Origin: Saprospiraceae bacterium
GTDB lineage: Bacteria; Bacteroidota; Bacteroidia; Chitinophagales; Saprospiraceae
Assembly: GCA_016710115.1 (NCBI GenBank)
Contig: JADJLN010000001.1
Span: forward strand, 372,001 to 436,000
Length of the DNA: 64,000 bases
Direction: 5' to 3'
Shown here: positions 38,001 through 48,103 of the stretch, piece by piece
Numbering within the stretch: position 1 is the first letter of the stretch
How the letters are laid out: each line of letters opens with the position of its first letter
Notes under the pieces: generated by a model
What the model saw: only the letters and a program-made list of their open reading frames with translations
What the model was told of the DNA's origin: nothing
Databases searched by the model: none
Program-made: the position numbers and the translations under genes

Positions 38001-38260
38001 ACTTCGCGCTGTATCAGAACGAACCGAACCCGTTTGGTGACCTGACCCGCATCGGGTTCCAGTTGCCGGAAGGAGGTGAGGCGGTGCTGACCGTACACGA
38101 TGTGACGGGCAAGCTGGTCTATACTTCCAGATCGGAATTCCACCGTGGCTACAACGAGTTCATCCTCCGGGGCACGGACGTGTCTGCCAGAGGCATGCTC
38201 TACTATACAGTACAGAGTGGCGAGCACACCGCCACACGACGGATGATCATGCAGGATTGA
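23025..38260 (+). CDS. Very large secreted modular surface protein (~5080 codons) with T9SS sorting domain, split by about seven frame breaks
   Basis: Signal peptide MNKFYSCRIL...GLKAQ. Order by nucleotide: BNR/sortilin-like propeller (about 23400-25480, repeated STDGGSTWTE and TNGGTTW), PKD (25490-25735), GEVED-like (25745-26190), Calx-beta domains (26200-26555, 26560-26910, 27385-27745, 27750-28105), lamin-tail-like domains with INEFHYDNTG (26925-27370, 29280-29760, 30280-30760, 31010-31490), SprB-like repeat (28700-28915), then HYR-like repeats with insertions, P-like domain, dockerin-like loops (about 37195-37360), cohesin-like domain and sorting domain (about 38005-38260). Breaks lie near 23475 (A5, should be A6), 28350, 29078, 29175, 30262, 34728 (one extra base against 17920) and 37580. 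No internal start, sorting signal or terminator divides it, so I read it as one gene. It could instead be a decaying pseudogene. Confidence 0.75.
34730..36456 (+). repeat. Shared near-identical tract, copy in the third giant gene
   Basis: This is the partner of 17921-19645. On both sides the third gene prefers codons such as CCG, GTC and AAT, whereas inside the tract it uses CCA, GTA and AAC like the second gene. A +1 frame break sits at the left edge (ACAGGAGAAGG against ACGGAGAAGG). A short flanking match begins at about 34589 (TTTGTTGACCTGCGCGTCCG), interrupted at 34697-34729. Confidence 0.9.
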
Positions 38261-38281
38261 TCTCTTGATCAATGAACTGTT

Positions 38282-38322
38282 AAAAAATCCCCGGCACGTT
38301 TATTTCGTGTCGGGGATTTTTA
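38282..38322. terminator. Strong bidirectional-type terminator after the third giant gene
   Basis: AAAAATCCCCGGCACG (from 38283) pairs with CGTGTCGGGGATTTTT (38306-38321) around TTTATTT, with one G.T pair, flanked by A- and T-runs. It lies 22 bases after the stop and separates the gene from the one at 38415. Confidence 0.93.
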
Positions 38323-38414
38323 ATTGCCGCCGAAGACAACCGTCGGAGCCAGAGTTGCACCCTTACCAGTAGAATTGTATCTTGATACAGATACCTCTGT
38401 TAGTCTGAAATCCC

Positions 38415-40402
38415 ATGATGCTCAACAGCATACACCAATTCGTTTCCGGGTGGATCAAAGGCTTGTTGCCTGTATTCCTTTTGTTGCCCGTCCTGATGGT
38501 GGATGCCCAGATCCCGCCGCCCACCTTCCTGGATTGTGCGGATGTCAGCGTTTGCAGTTTTGGCACCAAAGACGACCTGATCCACGTGGACCTCCAGGCA
38601 GCAGTGACCAATCATTGTATCTCCAATCCGGGATTGTACTGGACCACTCATATCGATCTGTTCAACGATGGATCGGTTGACCAGACATTGACCAAGCCGG
38701 ATGCCAGTGGCGAATTCCCCTTAGGCATCCATACCATCACCTTCTGGGTTGCAGATGGCTGTGGAGGGGTGAGTAGTTGTCAGCGAGTGGTAACGGTGAG
38801 GGATTGTAAAAAGCCGACACCGATCTGCAATGCGGTCACTATTGAACTGATGCCTGCCTGTGGATTGGCTGAAGTATTGGCTGAGAGTCTGGAAGTGGGA
38901 ATCAGCTACGATAATCTGACTGCATATGGCGAACTGCAGATTTTGGTAGAACGGTTGGATAAAATATCACTGGTCAGGATGCCCCGGATTTGGATGCAGA
39001 TACATCTTTAATATTGACCTGTGATGACTTGCCACCTGCTACTATAAGCCCGGTAGTAGAGGCGGCCGTTTGGGTCGGTGATCAGGCAGGAAATTGGGAT
39101 TATTGTGTGACCACCATAACGGTTGAAGATTGGTTGGGAGCATGCGGATGTGGTCCTATGCCTATGCTGTCTTGCTATATCACGAATGAAGACCAAGAGC
39201 CTATTGAATTGGTGACAGTCGAGTGTGCGACGCCATCTAATAACAATTGGACCCAGATCACCGGAAATTCAGGAGTGGCAAGCTTCATGATTTTCGAAGC
39301 TGGTGTTTATACGCTGAGTCCTGAAAAAGATATCAATCTGTTAAATGGAGTGACAACCTATGACCTTATTCTTTTGCAACGCCATTTCTTGGGTATTAAG
39401 CCACTGACGAGTCCATATAAGATTATTGCAGCAGATGTCAACAACAACTGCCTCCTTTCTATTGCTGACCTCATTGAATTACGCCGAATGATTCTGGATC
39501 CTGAAAATTCGGCTCTGAAGCATAATACAAGCTGGCGGTTTGTTGATGCCAATTTTATTTTTCCTGATCCGGAGAAGCCCTGCAATTTTGCAGAATCAGT
39601 AACTCTTGATGTTACATCGAATTATCCTTATATTGGTTCTAATTTTATTGGAATAAAGATTGGAGATATCAGTGGAGATCATGCCACAGACTATTTCATG
39701 GAATCGGAATACAGGCACTCTGTTGGCTCACTGAAGTTTGGCATTCAAGACCAGCAGTTGTCAGCCGGACAAGAATACAAGGTAGCTATCACAACAAAAA
39801 AATTCACCGAAATCTTGGGGTATCAGTATACCCTGGAGATGGATAAAAGTCAATTAGAATTTATCGATGTGAAACCAGTCGGTTCAGACATGGGTTTGTC
39901 TAATTTTGGACTTTCAAAGTGTTCCGATGGTATATTGACCACTAGTTGGAATAATTCAAAACCGACGACAATTGCTGATGGTGAAGTCCTCTACAATGTG
40001 AAATTTCGCGCCTTGACAAATGGCTTGCTGAGTCAGGCGTTGAATATTAGCTCAAGGGTGACTACGGCAGAGGCCTATGATCGCAATGAAGAACTCCTGG
40101 ATGTACAACTCCACTTTGATAGGGGAGAGAAGAATAGCGGTGAATTGACGATTGACCAGAACGAGCCCAACCCATTCCGAGATCAAACCAATATTGGATT
40201 CTATTTGCCAGAGGCCAGTGAAGCAACCTTGACCATTCACGATGTGACAGGCCATATCATTTACCGGACTGTTGGAAATTTTGATGCTGGATACCATTCA
40301 TTTGTGGTATCCGGATCAGATGTTCCTGCAAAGGGATTGCTTTCTTATACACTCCAAAGTGGTGGGTTCAGGGAAACAAGACAAATGACAAAAATTGAAT
40401 AG
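38415..40402 (+). CDS. Secreted HYR/dockerin-like/cohesin-like T9SS protein, shorter relative of the giant proteins (one frame break; ~662 aa)
   Basis: The signal peptide is MMLNSIHQFVSGWIKG... with a hydrophobic core ending near VDAQIPPP. The mature protein matches only the last ~640 residues of the giant proteins. It has two HYR-like units (CKKPTPICNAVTIELMP), a dockerin-like segment with loops DINLLNGVTTYD and DVNNNCLLSIAD (about nt 39330-39500), a cohesin-like domain (about 39760-40110) and a T9SS sorting domain (IDQNEPNPFRDQTNIGF, ending RQMTKIE). The frame breaks near 38957 in GATAAAATATC. One more A gives LDKNITGQDAPDLDADTS, matching the relatives, so a missing base in a homopolymer is likely. 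It is more AT-rich than its neighbours. It may be a minimal form that joins the same surface assembly. Confidence 0.82.
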
Positions 40403-40505
40403 TGCTCGTCGTAATGCTATGCAGGCAACTGATCCGCCAGTTGTTGCACTTAGAATTCCAGAATAATTCCTCACTTTTACCTTGAATTTCCCAACAAGGC
40501 CGCCA

Positions 40506-41169
40506 ATGATAACTCGAAATAGCATCCTCAGAACAGCCTCATTGACCTCCCTCCTTTTTTACTTCGGCACACTGGTCATGGCAAATCAGCCGACTCCAGG
40601 AGTAGTGTCCAGCATATCTGGTGCGGATCAAGTATTGGTCAAAGCTGTTGATCCCTTTGCTGAAGATCCATTGGCAAATGGCGTGCCCGGAGCTCGTGTG
40701 GTGCTGATCAACACCAACACATCGGCCACCGATACCCTCCTGACAAATTCAGCCGGAGAGGCCCTGTTCACTATTGATCCAGCGGGTTCCTATGAAGTGA
40801 AGATCCTGGATGGTCCGATACCACTCCCTCTCCAAGGTCTCCGTGTATGATATGCTGATCCTCCAGAAACACCTGATCAGCATCAAGAGTATTCTCAAAC
40901 CTCAATTGCTCATCGCCGGAGACATCAACAACAATTGTAACCTCTCAGTCTCGGATCTGTTGGCTTTTCGGAGTGCCATCCTGGTACCAACACAGTTGCA
41001 AGCGTTACCATGGAACTTCTACCCGGAGGATATCCAGTTTTTTAATCCATCCAACCCTTGTGCCGGCAATTCTGGAACGTCCTACATATTCGATGCAGCA
41101 GATTATCCCGGGCCAGATCCGGCGACCTTCATCTTCGAAGGATACGCCAAGGGCAACGTGTCCGGTTAA
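40506..41169 (+). CDS. Short secreted dockerin-like protein, frame-broken relative of the giant proteins
   Basis: ATG at 40506 starts a plausible signal peptide (MITRNSILRTASLTSLLFYF). A ~60-residue Ig- or carboxypeptidase-regulatory-like segment follows (GVPGARVVLINTNTSATDT), then a dockerin-like region (SKVSVYDMLILQKHLISIKS and DINNNCNLSVSD). The frame changes between about 40805 and 40835, so the natural product needs one indel corrected. It ends at KGNVSG*, the position of the GDVSGD motif of the larger relatives, and therefore lacks the cohesin-like and T9SS sorting domains. It might be a free dockerin partner for the cohesin-like domains of its neighbours, or a degraded copy. The domain call rests on alignment by eye. 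Confidence 0.6.
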
Positions 41170-41217
41170 AAGAGGACCCCGTATTATTTTGGAAGTTATC
41201 TACCCTTATCACGGTAG

Positions 41218-41256
41218 CCCAGGGTTTCCTGACCGCCGGCGGAGGTTAACCCTGGG
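41218..41256. repeat. Inverted repeat downstream of the short dockerin-like gene
   Basis: CCCAGGGTT (41218-41226) is perfectly complementary to AACCCTGGG (41248-41256), and TCCT/AGGT-like bases extend the stem inwards. No T-run follows, so it may be a weak or Rho-dependent terminator, or an unrelated intergenic hairpin. Confidence 0.55.
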
Positions 41257-41400
41257 ATTGTAATCCACATGGTTCAGGAAAACGGTTTCAACTGTTCCAC
41301 CTCTAGACATTCCCTTTCCGCCTTCCTTCGCCATTCCACTGATTTGTCGCACCTTTGAACCCGAATTGCTCCGCTTGTGTTGGGAGCAGAATTATCAGCG

Positions 41401-42375
41401 ATGTCCTGGAATCTCGATCAGATCAAAGCCCCCGTTGCCTCCGAACTGGAGGACTTCGAAGCCCACTTCCGGGAGGCGCTGAAGAGTGATGTCTCCCTGC
41501 TGGACAAGATCACCTACTACATCGTCCGCCGCAAAGGCAAGCAGATTCGGCCCATTTTTGTCTTCCTCTCGGCTCGCATGTTTGGCGAATGCGCGGAGCC
41601 TACCTTTCATGCCGCCTCCCTGGTCGAGATCCTGCATACGGCCACCCTGGTGCACGACGATGTAGTGGATGACTCCCAGATGCGCCGCGGCTTCTTCTCC
41701 ATCAATGCGCTGTGGAAGAACAAGATCGCTGTACTGGTCGGTGACTACCTGCTCAGTAGAGGATTGCTACTTGCCCTCGACAATGACCAGTTCATCCTGC
41801 TCAAGATCCTTTCCCGGGCTGTTCGCGATATGAGTGAAGGTGAGCTCCTCCAGTTGGAAAAAGCTCGCCGCCTGGATATTGCCGAGGATGTGTATTACAA
41901 TATCATCCGCCAGAAAACGGCCTCTCTGATCGCCGCGGCATGCTCCGCCGGTTCGGCTTCAACCCGATTGGATCCCGATCTCCAGCAACGGATGTACACC
42001 TTTGGTGAAAAGATCGGCATGGCCTTCCAGATCAAAGACGACCTGCTCGATTTCGGAGAAGAAGCCACAGGCAAGCCCAAGGGTATCGACATCAAGGAAA
42101 AGAAGCTCACCCTGCCACTCATCTACAGCCTGTCGCAAACGGAAACCACCGAAAAACGACGCATCCTGCGGATGATCAAACAAAACAGCGAATCGAAAGC
42201 CACCTTCAACGCCGTTTATGCACTCATTCTGGAAAAAGGGGGCCTGGATTATGCCCACCAGAAAATGATCGCCTACCGGAATGAAGCGTTTGCCATTCTC
42301 CATGAATTCCCGGATTCCCCGTCCCGCCAGTCACTTGAGCAACTGGTCTATTTTGTCACCGACAGGAAGTATTAG
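41401..42375 (+). CDS. Polyprenyl (isoprenoid) diphosphate synthase, 324 aa
   Basis: A trans-prenyltransferase that extends isoprenoid diphosphates by adding isopentenyl diphosphate, most likely to make the quinone side chain (menaquinone in this phylum, by inference). The length is normal for the family. The first Asp-rich motif is HDDVVDDSQMRRG (DDVVD at 86-90), the second is QIKDDLLDF (DDLLD at 213-217), and GKQIRP at the N-terminus is the usual diphosphate-binding KxxRP-type motif. The frame is open 24 bases upstream from a GTG at 41377, but the ATG at 41401 begins the conserved sequence. It is monocistronic between two spacers. Product chain length cannot be read from the sequence with confidence. 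Confidence 0.93.
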   Translation: MSWNLDQIKAPVASELEDFEAHFREALKSDVSLLDKITYYIVRRKGKQIRPIFVFLSARMFGECAEPTFHAASLVEILHTATLVHDDVVDDSQMRRGFFSINALWKNKIAVLVGDYLLSRGLLLALDNDQFILLKILSRAVRDMSEGELLQLEKARRLDIAEDVYYNIIRQKTASLIAAACSAGSASTRLDPDLQQRMYTFGEKIGMAFQIKDDLLDFGEEATGKPKGIDIKEKKLTLPLIYSLSQTETTEKRRILRMIKQNSESKATFNAVYALILEKGGLDYAHQKMIAYRNEAFAILHEFPDSPSRQSLEQLVYFVTDRKY

Positions 42376-43108
42376 GCTTAGAGACGGAGAGACTGAGTGA
42401 CATTGTACCGGGTAATAGGTACCGGAAAATTATTTCACCCATTACCTGCACCGACCAGTACTAGTTCTCGCAAAGGCGCAGGGGCGCGAAGTCAATAAGG
42501 CGCAAAGGGATTTCGGAAGTAGAAATACCACAGGGTCACCCAGAGTTTCAAAAGGTAAAATAAATTTCGTCCATTTTGGTTCTCTCTAATTTTCTTTGCG
42601 AGTCTCACGTTTCTAAATCATCAAGAAGATAGCTGATTTTAAAGCAATTATTCCCTCTTATAGAATGAGTTCCTTTGCGATTTTGCGCCTCTGCGTGCAA
42701 TTCATCAATTCCAATACAACGATGACTTACCATCTCTTCGTGACCGACCGGAAATATTAATCAAAGTCGGAATTGCGAATTCGGAAGTACATTTTTACCA
42801 CTAAGACACTCAGCTGGTTGTCTGATTATAATTTGGCTCAACGAATAAGGGTAAAAGCAACTCAATTATATCAGGAGTTAGTTCACTAAGAGATTCTGAA
42901 ATAGGAGTTTCTTAGTGATCTACTCTTTACTATAGAACGATTTTTTCCTCAGGCACTCTTTCTATCGCAGGATAATAAACCCCTAAGTGACTTAGTGGTA
43001 AAAAAAACTGCGATGGTCATAAAAGTTTAGCAGCCCAATAGCCACCAAGGCACAAAAGCACAAAGGTTCACAAGGAGTAAAACCGACAACGGACAACCGA
43101 CAACTGAT
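42376..43108. repeat. Intergenic word-repeat cluster 3
   Basis: This spacer lies between convergent genes and contains different repeated phrases from the other clusters: CGCAAAGGCGCAGGGGCGCG and TTTGCGCCTCTGCG-type words (about 42465-42710), ACCACTAAGACACT/CTTAGTGACTTAGTGG words (about 42795-43005) and CACCAAGGCACAAAAGCACAAAGG (about 43042-43070). Several occur in both orientations and could pair. No gene was seen. Confidence 0.65.
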
Positions 43109-45576
43109 TTAGAATTGCTGGTCATCCCCTCCTTTCAGATCATCACTTTTAATCCGCGTATTGCGCTCCCGGGATCGTCCTTCTATTTTACCAAACCGAT
43201 ACCGGGCACTCACGCCAAAACTCTGGAACGGAACTGTAAAGTCACTTTCCTGTCTGAACGTTGGCCCTTCCAGATCCGACCGAAATGATTTGTTGAGATT
43301 GAAGGGTTCCACAATGGTTATCCCCAGTTGCCATGATTTTCCGAATTCTTTTTGAAAGGCAAAACTGTACCTCCAGAAATTTGGCGTACGCCCCTGGAGG
43401 GACACATTCTGAGAACGGAACATGCCGAACATTTCTGCTTTATATCCACCACCAAAATCATAATTGAGGTTGACATAGGAACGCCAGACCAGATCCTCAT
43501 TGGTCAATGTCGCACCGTTAATCGTTCCCTTGGCAGAATAGGTATTCACATCCAGGCTGATACGTACGGTCAGTTTTTTCTTGAAAAATCCGGCAGTGGT
43601 AAACAGGTTTAACCCGATGGCTTCTTTTTCACCGATATTCCGGTATGTTGTAACGGAAGCACCTTCTGCATTGACAGTCAGAAAATTCTCAATGACATCG
43701 GCTGTATTCTGGTAATACAAAGAGGCATTATATACAGTGCCTTTTACAAATGCATTGTAGCTCAGCTCGATCTGGTTGGTCAATTCCGGGAGAAGTGTCG
43801 GATTGCCGACGGTGATATTTCTCGGATCACTGAGCTGCTGATACGGATTGATATAGCTCAAGCCGGGTCGTTGTATCCGCTGGGAATACGCCATTTTCAA
43901 ACTGCTGAATGGTCCGAATTTCCGTTGGATAATCGCACTCGGGAGCAGATTGCCATATGTATTCGTAAAGGGCAATTCACCATTCACCGCATCCCCCTCG
44001 ATCCAGGTCTGTTCATATCGGGCACCAACGATCAGGGCATATAATTCTCCAATGCTGATCGTCGTACTGATATAGGCTGCAGCCACATCCTGCAAATAAT
44101 TGAACGCCCCACTGGTCAGGGGATCTTCTTCATACTGACCTGTCACCTCATTGTAATTTCGGTAGGCATAGTCACTGGTCAGCCGTCGCAATGTGGCTTT
44201 CAGTCCGCTTTCCAACTTGAACACATTGGAGAACGGGTGTACATAGTCGGTTTGGAGTATATGTTCCAGATTAAGACCCTGGTTGCCATTGTCCTGATCG
44301 ATCAATAAGGTGGGTTCGCCCGTTTGCTCGATCCGGGTGCCGTCATCTGAAAAATCACCACTCAGCTGATAGGCCATTGTCCACTCTCGCTCCTTGTTCC
44401 CTGCAAAAGTCCGTCTGTAATCTGTGCTCCAGTCGAATCCTGAATTGAGATTGACGTCGTCATTAAATCGACTGTAATTCTGAAGGATCATGGCTTCCGG
44501 ATCATTGAAATAATTCTCTGTGATCCCATCCCGGACATATTGCCGGCCATTGATCCGGACATTACTGGTCAGACTGTGAAAGGCATTGAAATCATAAAAT
44601 GCACCGAGTGAGCCGTTAAATCCGCGCCAGGAAGAATTGTTCTTCCCTTCACGGGAAAGAATTCTGACCATTCCTCCGGGCAGGTCATCTTCGCGATAAA
44701 GGAATTTGTTCCGGGCCTTTTCCAGGTAAATCGTGTTCCGGCATTCATGTTGATACCGAATCGTCCACGAGTATGTGCCAGATTCAACCCTGCATTATTG
44801 GAACGTGTTCCGACACTGACATCCGCAGATCCGGTCAGGCCTTCCAGTTCCGATTTTTTCATCAGAATATTGATAATGCCCGTACTGCCTTCGCCATCAT
44901 ATTTGGCTGTCGGCGTGGTGATGACTTCGACAGATTTGATCTGATCGGCAGGAAGACTCTTCAGCGCATCTGCAACACTCCCCGCAAACATGGAGGACGG
45001 TTTGCCATTGATAAAAATCCGGACATTGCTATTTCCGCGCAAGCTCACATTGCCATCCAGGTCAACCGACAGAAGAGGCACTTTTCGCAGAACATCAGCA
45101 CCATCACCACCTGTATTTGTAATATCCTTGTCTGCATTGTAAACGATCTTGTCGATCTTCGATTCCATGATCGGTGCCTCTTCAGCCACGACAATCTCTT
45201 CCAGGTTGATGCCCATTGGCACCAGAAAAACATAGCCAAGATCCAGATCGGGGTGTTCCGGAGTGGTCGTCAGCTCCCGGATAGTTTTGGGTTCGTACCC
45301 CAGAAATGTACACTGCAAGGCATAGGTGGACGTATTGACATCCCGGATCCTGAAACTGCCATCCGGTTCTGTCACCACACCATCGAGCATCTTCCCCCCG
45401 GGCAAGGTCAGCACCACAGAAGCATATTCGAGAGGTGCTTTCGACAGGCTGTCGATCAGGATACCCTTGATCGTACCCTTGATCAGGGGCGACGCTCCGC
45501 CGGGTCGACCGGGTTGTTGGGCAAGCAATAATGAGCCGACAAGGGTCGCGAAGATGAAGATCAGAACATGACGCAT
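43109..45576 (-). CDS. TonB-dependent receptor / outer-membrane beta-barrel protein (one frame break; ~822 aa)
   Basis: The start ATG (complement of 45574-45576) opens a signal peptide MRHVLIFIFATLVGSLLLAQ. Next come a carboxypeptidase-regulatory-like domain (KGILIDSLSKAPLEYASVVL), a TonB plug (VPLLSVDLDGNVSLRGNSNV, then SVEVITTPTAKYDGEGSTG) and a long beta-barrel ending in MF/YRFGK-type strands, typical of the Bacteroidetes OMP_b-brl_3 group. The substrate is unknown. The frame breaks near 44715, where the coding strand reads TGGAAAAGGCCC. One extra A restores TWKKARNKFLYREDDLPGG and gives exactly 823 codons with the stop, which supports a single missing base. It is divergent from the FkbM gene with about 100 bases between. 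Confidence 0.88.
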
Positions 45577-45678
45577 GAAATGGAATTGTCTGGGAAGGGA
45601 AACCCTTTCGCGAAGATAGTTCGATTCGTCACGCCGAGAGACTGAAAACCTGCGAATCCCTGTATCTTTCTGGCTGAA

Positions 45679-46623
45679 ATGGCAGATTCTCCATCTATCC
45701 GGGCACAGGCCCATCGCGAATGGCTCAACATCCGGTTGACCGCCCTGGACCGAAAAGCAAAAGGAGGTCGGTGGGGGAGGCTCTTCAGTCACCCGGGCAG
45801 ATATCTGGTGTCCATGGTCTGGCAGTTTGTCGTTTTTCCGCTTTGCCGCATCGGCCTTCCCGTTCGCCGGAAGGCCTTTTTTGGCCCGAAACTGAATGTC
45901 CTTCTGCCAGCCGGTACAGATCTGTATTTGCTGGGTGGGAAAAGCCACGATTCCGAGATCCGGCTTGCCCGCTACCTCATCGCTACGTTACAACCCGGCC
46001 AGCATTTTCTCGATATCGGGGCACATTACGGATACTTTTCTGCCCTGGCTTCGCAACTCGTCGGACCAGAGGGCCAGGTTCTGGCCATCGAAGCGACACC
46101 CCAGACAGTAACTGTTCTCGACGAAAACCTGCGCACCATTCCAGGTGCCCGGGCCCGACATCTGGCACTGGCGGAATCCGTCGGAGAAATGACGTTCTAT
46201 ACCTTTCCGGTACGGTATTCAGAATACAATACCCTGGATGTGACGCCGTATGAGGATGAGGACTGGTTTGCGGATTATCCTCCTGTTGAAGTGCGTATCC
46301 CCACCACCACGCTGGATGTACTCATCCCGGAATGCCACCCCGATCTGATCAAGATCGATGTGGAAGGGGCTGAGGATCGTGTCATCCACGGAGGGCTTCA
46401 GGCATTGACCACATATCGGTCACCTCTGGTAATGGAGTATCTGGACAGGACAACCAGTGGTGGCGGACATCAGGCAGCAGATCAACTGCTCCGCAGCCTG
46501 GGTTTTTTCCCTCACGCTATCGACTCATCCGGTGTTCTAAGCTGCTGTCCGGATATTGAAAACTATCTCCACCGGATCGGTCTGAGCTCCGACAATCTGG
46601 TCTACCTGTACCAGGGTGCCTGA
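45679..46623 (+). CDS. FkbM-family SAM-dependent methyltransferase, 314 aa
   Basis: Transfers a methyl group from S-adenosylmethionine, in this family usually to a hydroxyl of a glycan, lipid or secondary metabolite; the acceptor here is unknown. Motif I is FLDIGAHYGYFS (about 110-121), an acidic ribose-binding residue follows in LAIEATP (~138), and the family signature IKIDVEGAE lies at 224-232. The N-terminal ~75 residues are basic and hydrophobic, as in related proteins that sit near the membrane. The start at 45679 is supported by the length and by the lack of alternatives upstream. It is convergent with the membrane-protein gene, with only 13 bases between stops. Confidence 0.88.
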   Translation: MADSPSIRAQAHREWLNIRLTALDRKAKGGRWGRLFSHPGRYLVSMVWQFVVFPLCRIGLPVRRKAFFGPKLNVLLPAGTDLYLLGGKSHDSEIRLARYLIATLQPGQHFLDIGAHYGYFSALASQLVGPEGQVLAIEATPQTVTVLDENLRTIPGARARHLALAESVGEMTFYTFPVRYSEYNTLDVTPYEDEDWFADYPPVEVRIPTTTLDVLIPECHPDLIKIDVEGAEDRVIHGGLQALTTYRSPLVMEYLDRTTSGGGHQAADQLLRSLGFFPHAIDSSGVLSCCPDIENYLHRIGLSSDNLVYLYQGA

Positions 46624-46636
46624 TCGCTCCAAAAGC

Positions 46637-48103
46637 TCATTCATCTTTCTCACTACTTCTGATCACCAGATAGGGCCCCTGATCGGAGAAGTGAAAATAC
46701 CGGGCAGGTAAATCCTTGTAAGGGAAAACTCCCCATTTGGCAATAAAATGGTCAGGCATACCGATTGCCCATTCGACTTCCCGGGGCTGATCCGTCAGCA
46801 TGATAGAGGCGGTTTGTCCGGTTTCAATAGTGGAAAGGAGCCAGAACTCATACGGTGTGGCCCAGGTCATCAACAGTGTATCCAGTGGCAGCGAATGATC
46901 ATCGACGATCAGCTTCTGCCCGGGGTGGTCACGAAGAAAACTCCGCATCCAATCCAATCGGTCCGAATAGGGTATATGAGCCTGTTGAATTTGAAATAAC
47001 CGAAGAGTAACGATGAGGAATAGACCAGTTTTGGTCAGGGCACCGGCTGGCCATTTCCAATGTTCGAACAGGAGTGGCGTCATGACCATGATCGCCAAAG
47101 GCAGGTACAGATTCTCCGAATAGAATTTAACCGGATTGTCCGGGTAGGAAATTTGAACCAGGACAGAATAGCCAATAAAAGCACCGATGACCAGCACAGG
47201 AGTGAAAAGTGATTTTTGTCGAAAGCCATGCACGACAAGCCAGATCATTCCAAGAAGTAAAAGAAAATAATCTGTGACCAGATCTTGATAAAAGGAATGC
47301 ATGGTCGTGTTGCTGAATAGAGTAGCTATGGACTCTTTCCATTGCGCCACCCCTTCCATGGATTTGGAATCATACGCCGTTTTGAAAAAATAGAATTTGA
47401 TGATCACCATGCTGAAAAAGGCACTGCCACTGGATAGCACTGTGGATTTGGAAAGGGTTTTTGTGATGAGAAAATAGACACAGAGAAAGATGAACGGAAA
47501 GAGCAGTAATGGATGAAAAAAGACCAGCATGAACAGGAAGGCCGGGTGGATCGATCGCCACCAGATATGATACTCTGCAGACGGATTATTTTTGTGATAA
47601 CAGAGGATGGAAAAATAGAGAATAAGAAATTGAATACCCTGTTGTAACTCGCTCTGCACCCAATAGAAAGTATCATTGACCATGGCGATTTGAGACAACA
47701 ACAGGACGATGCCCATTTTCGGTTGTTGAAATACCCGCACAATGAGAATAAACAGCGTCAGGGAAAGAATGGGAAAAATAGTGGAATAAATAATCAGGAG
47801 ACTGTGAAGTGACAACCCCATGTCAATCCCCACCAATAATGCTGCCTGGGTGATGAAAGCGCCAAATCGAAAATTCTGGATTGCAAACGTCTCTGTGGTG
47901 ACCAGGGAGAACAGATGAAAAGCAATATCCATAAACACCGTCCGCTCGAGATAATAGACAAGCGAAAATGTGATGAGGATCAGGTAAATACTGATTCCGA
48001 CAAAAAGAACGGGATTATTTACGACGGTCCTGTGGACGGACCAGCGAAGAGAAGTGAATCTCCTTTCGGGGGGGGCATAAATGCGAAAATTTTGAATGGC
48101 CAA
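46637..48103 (-). CDS. Polytopic membrane protein of unknown function, 488 aa
   Basis: About ten hydrophobic segments are visible (for example NPVLFVGISIYLILITFSLV, and IIYSTIFPILSLTLFILIV). They are followed by a ~130-residue soluble C-terminal part with LIVDDHSLPLDTLLMTW and ending LVIRSSEKDE. The topology resembles membrane glycosyltransferases of the GT-C kind or O-antigen-type proteins, but I see no DxD-type motif in a first loop, so no enzymatic role is claimed. It is on the same strand as the downstream-listed kinase/regulator genes (48208-50234), starting 104 bases after the kinase stop, so co-transcription is possible. Confidence 0.65.
   Translation of the reverse strand: MAIQNFRIYAPPERRFTSLRWSVHRTVVNNPVLFVGISIYLILITFSLVYYLERTVFMDIAFHLFSLVTTETFAIQNFRFGAFITQAALLVGIDMGLSLHSLLIIYSTIFPILSLTLFILIVRVFQQPKMGIVLLLSQIAMVNDTFYWVQSELQQGIQFLILYFSILCYHKNNPSAEYHIWWRSIHPAFLFMLVFFHPLLLFPFIFLCVYFLITKTLSKSTVLSSGSAFFSMVIIKFYFFKTAYDSKSMEGVAQWKESIATLFSNTTMHSFYQDLVTDYFLLLLGMIWLVVHGFRQKSLFTPVLVIGAFIGYSVLVQISYPDNPVKFYSENLYLPLAIMVMTPLLFEHWKWPAGALTKTGLFLIVTLRLFQIQQAHIPYSDRLDWMRSFLRDHPGQKLIVDDHSLPLDTLLMTWATPYEFWLLSTIETGQTASIMLTDQPREVEWAIGMPDHFIAKWGVFPYKDLPARYFHFSDQGPYLVIRSSEKDE

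Noticed and set aside
38415..41169. Programmed frameshifting as an explanation for the breaks
   Set aside because: Sites differ from each other, no slippery heptamer with downstream structure is shared, and unrelated metabolic genes show the same single-base breaks.
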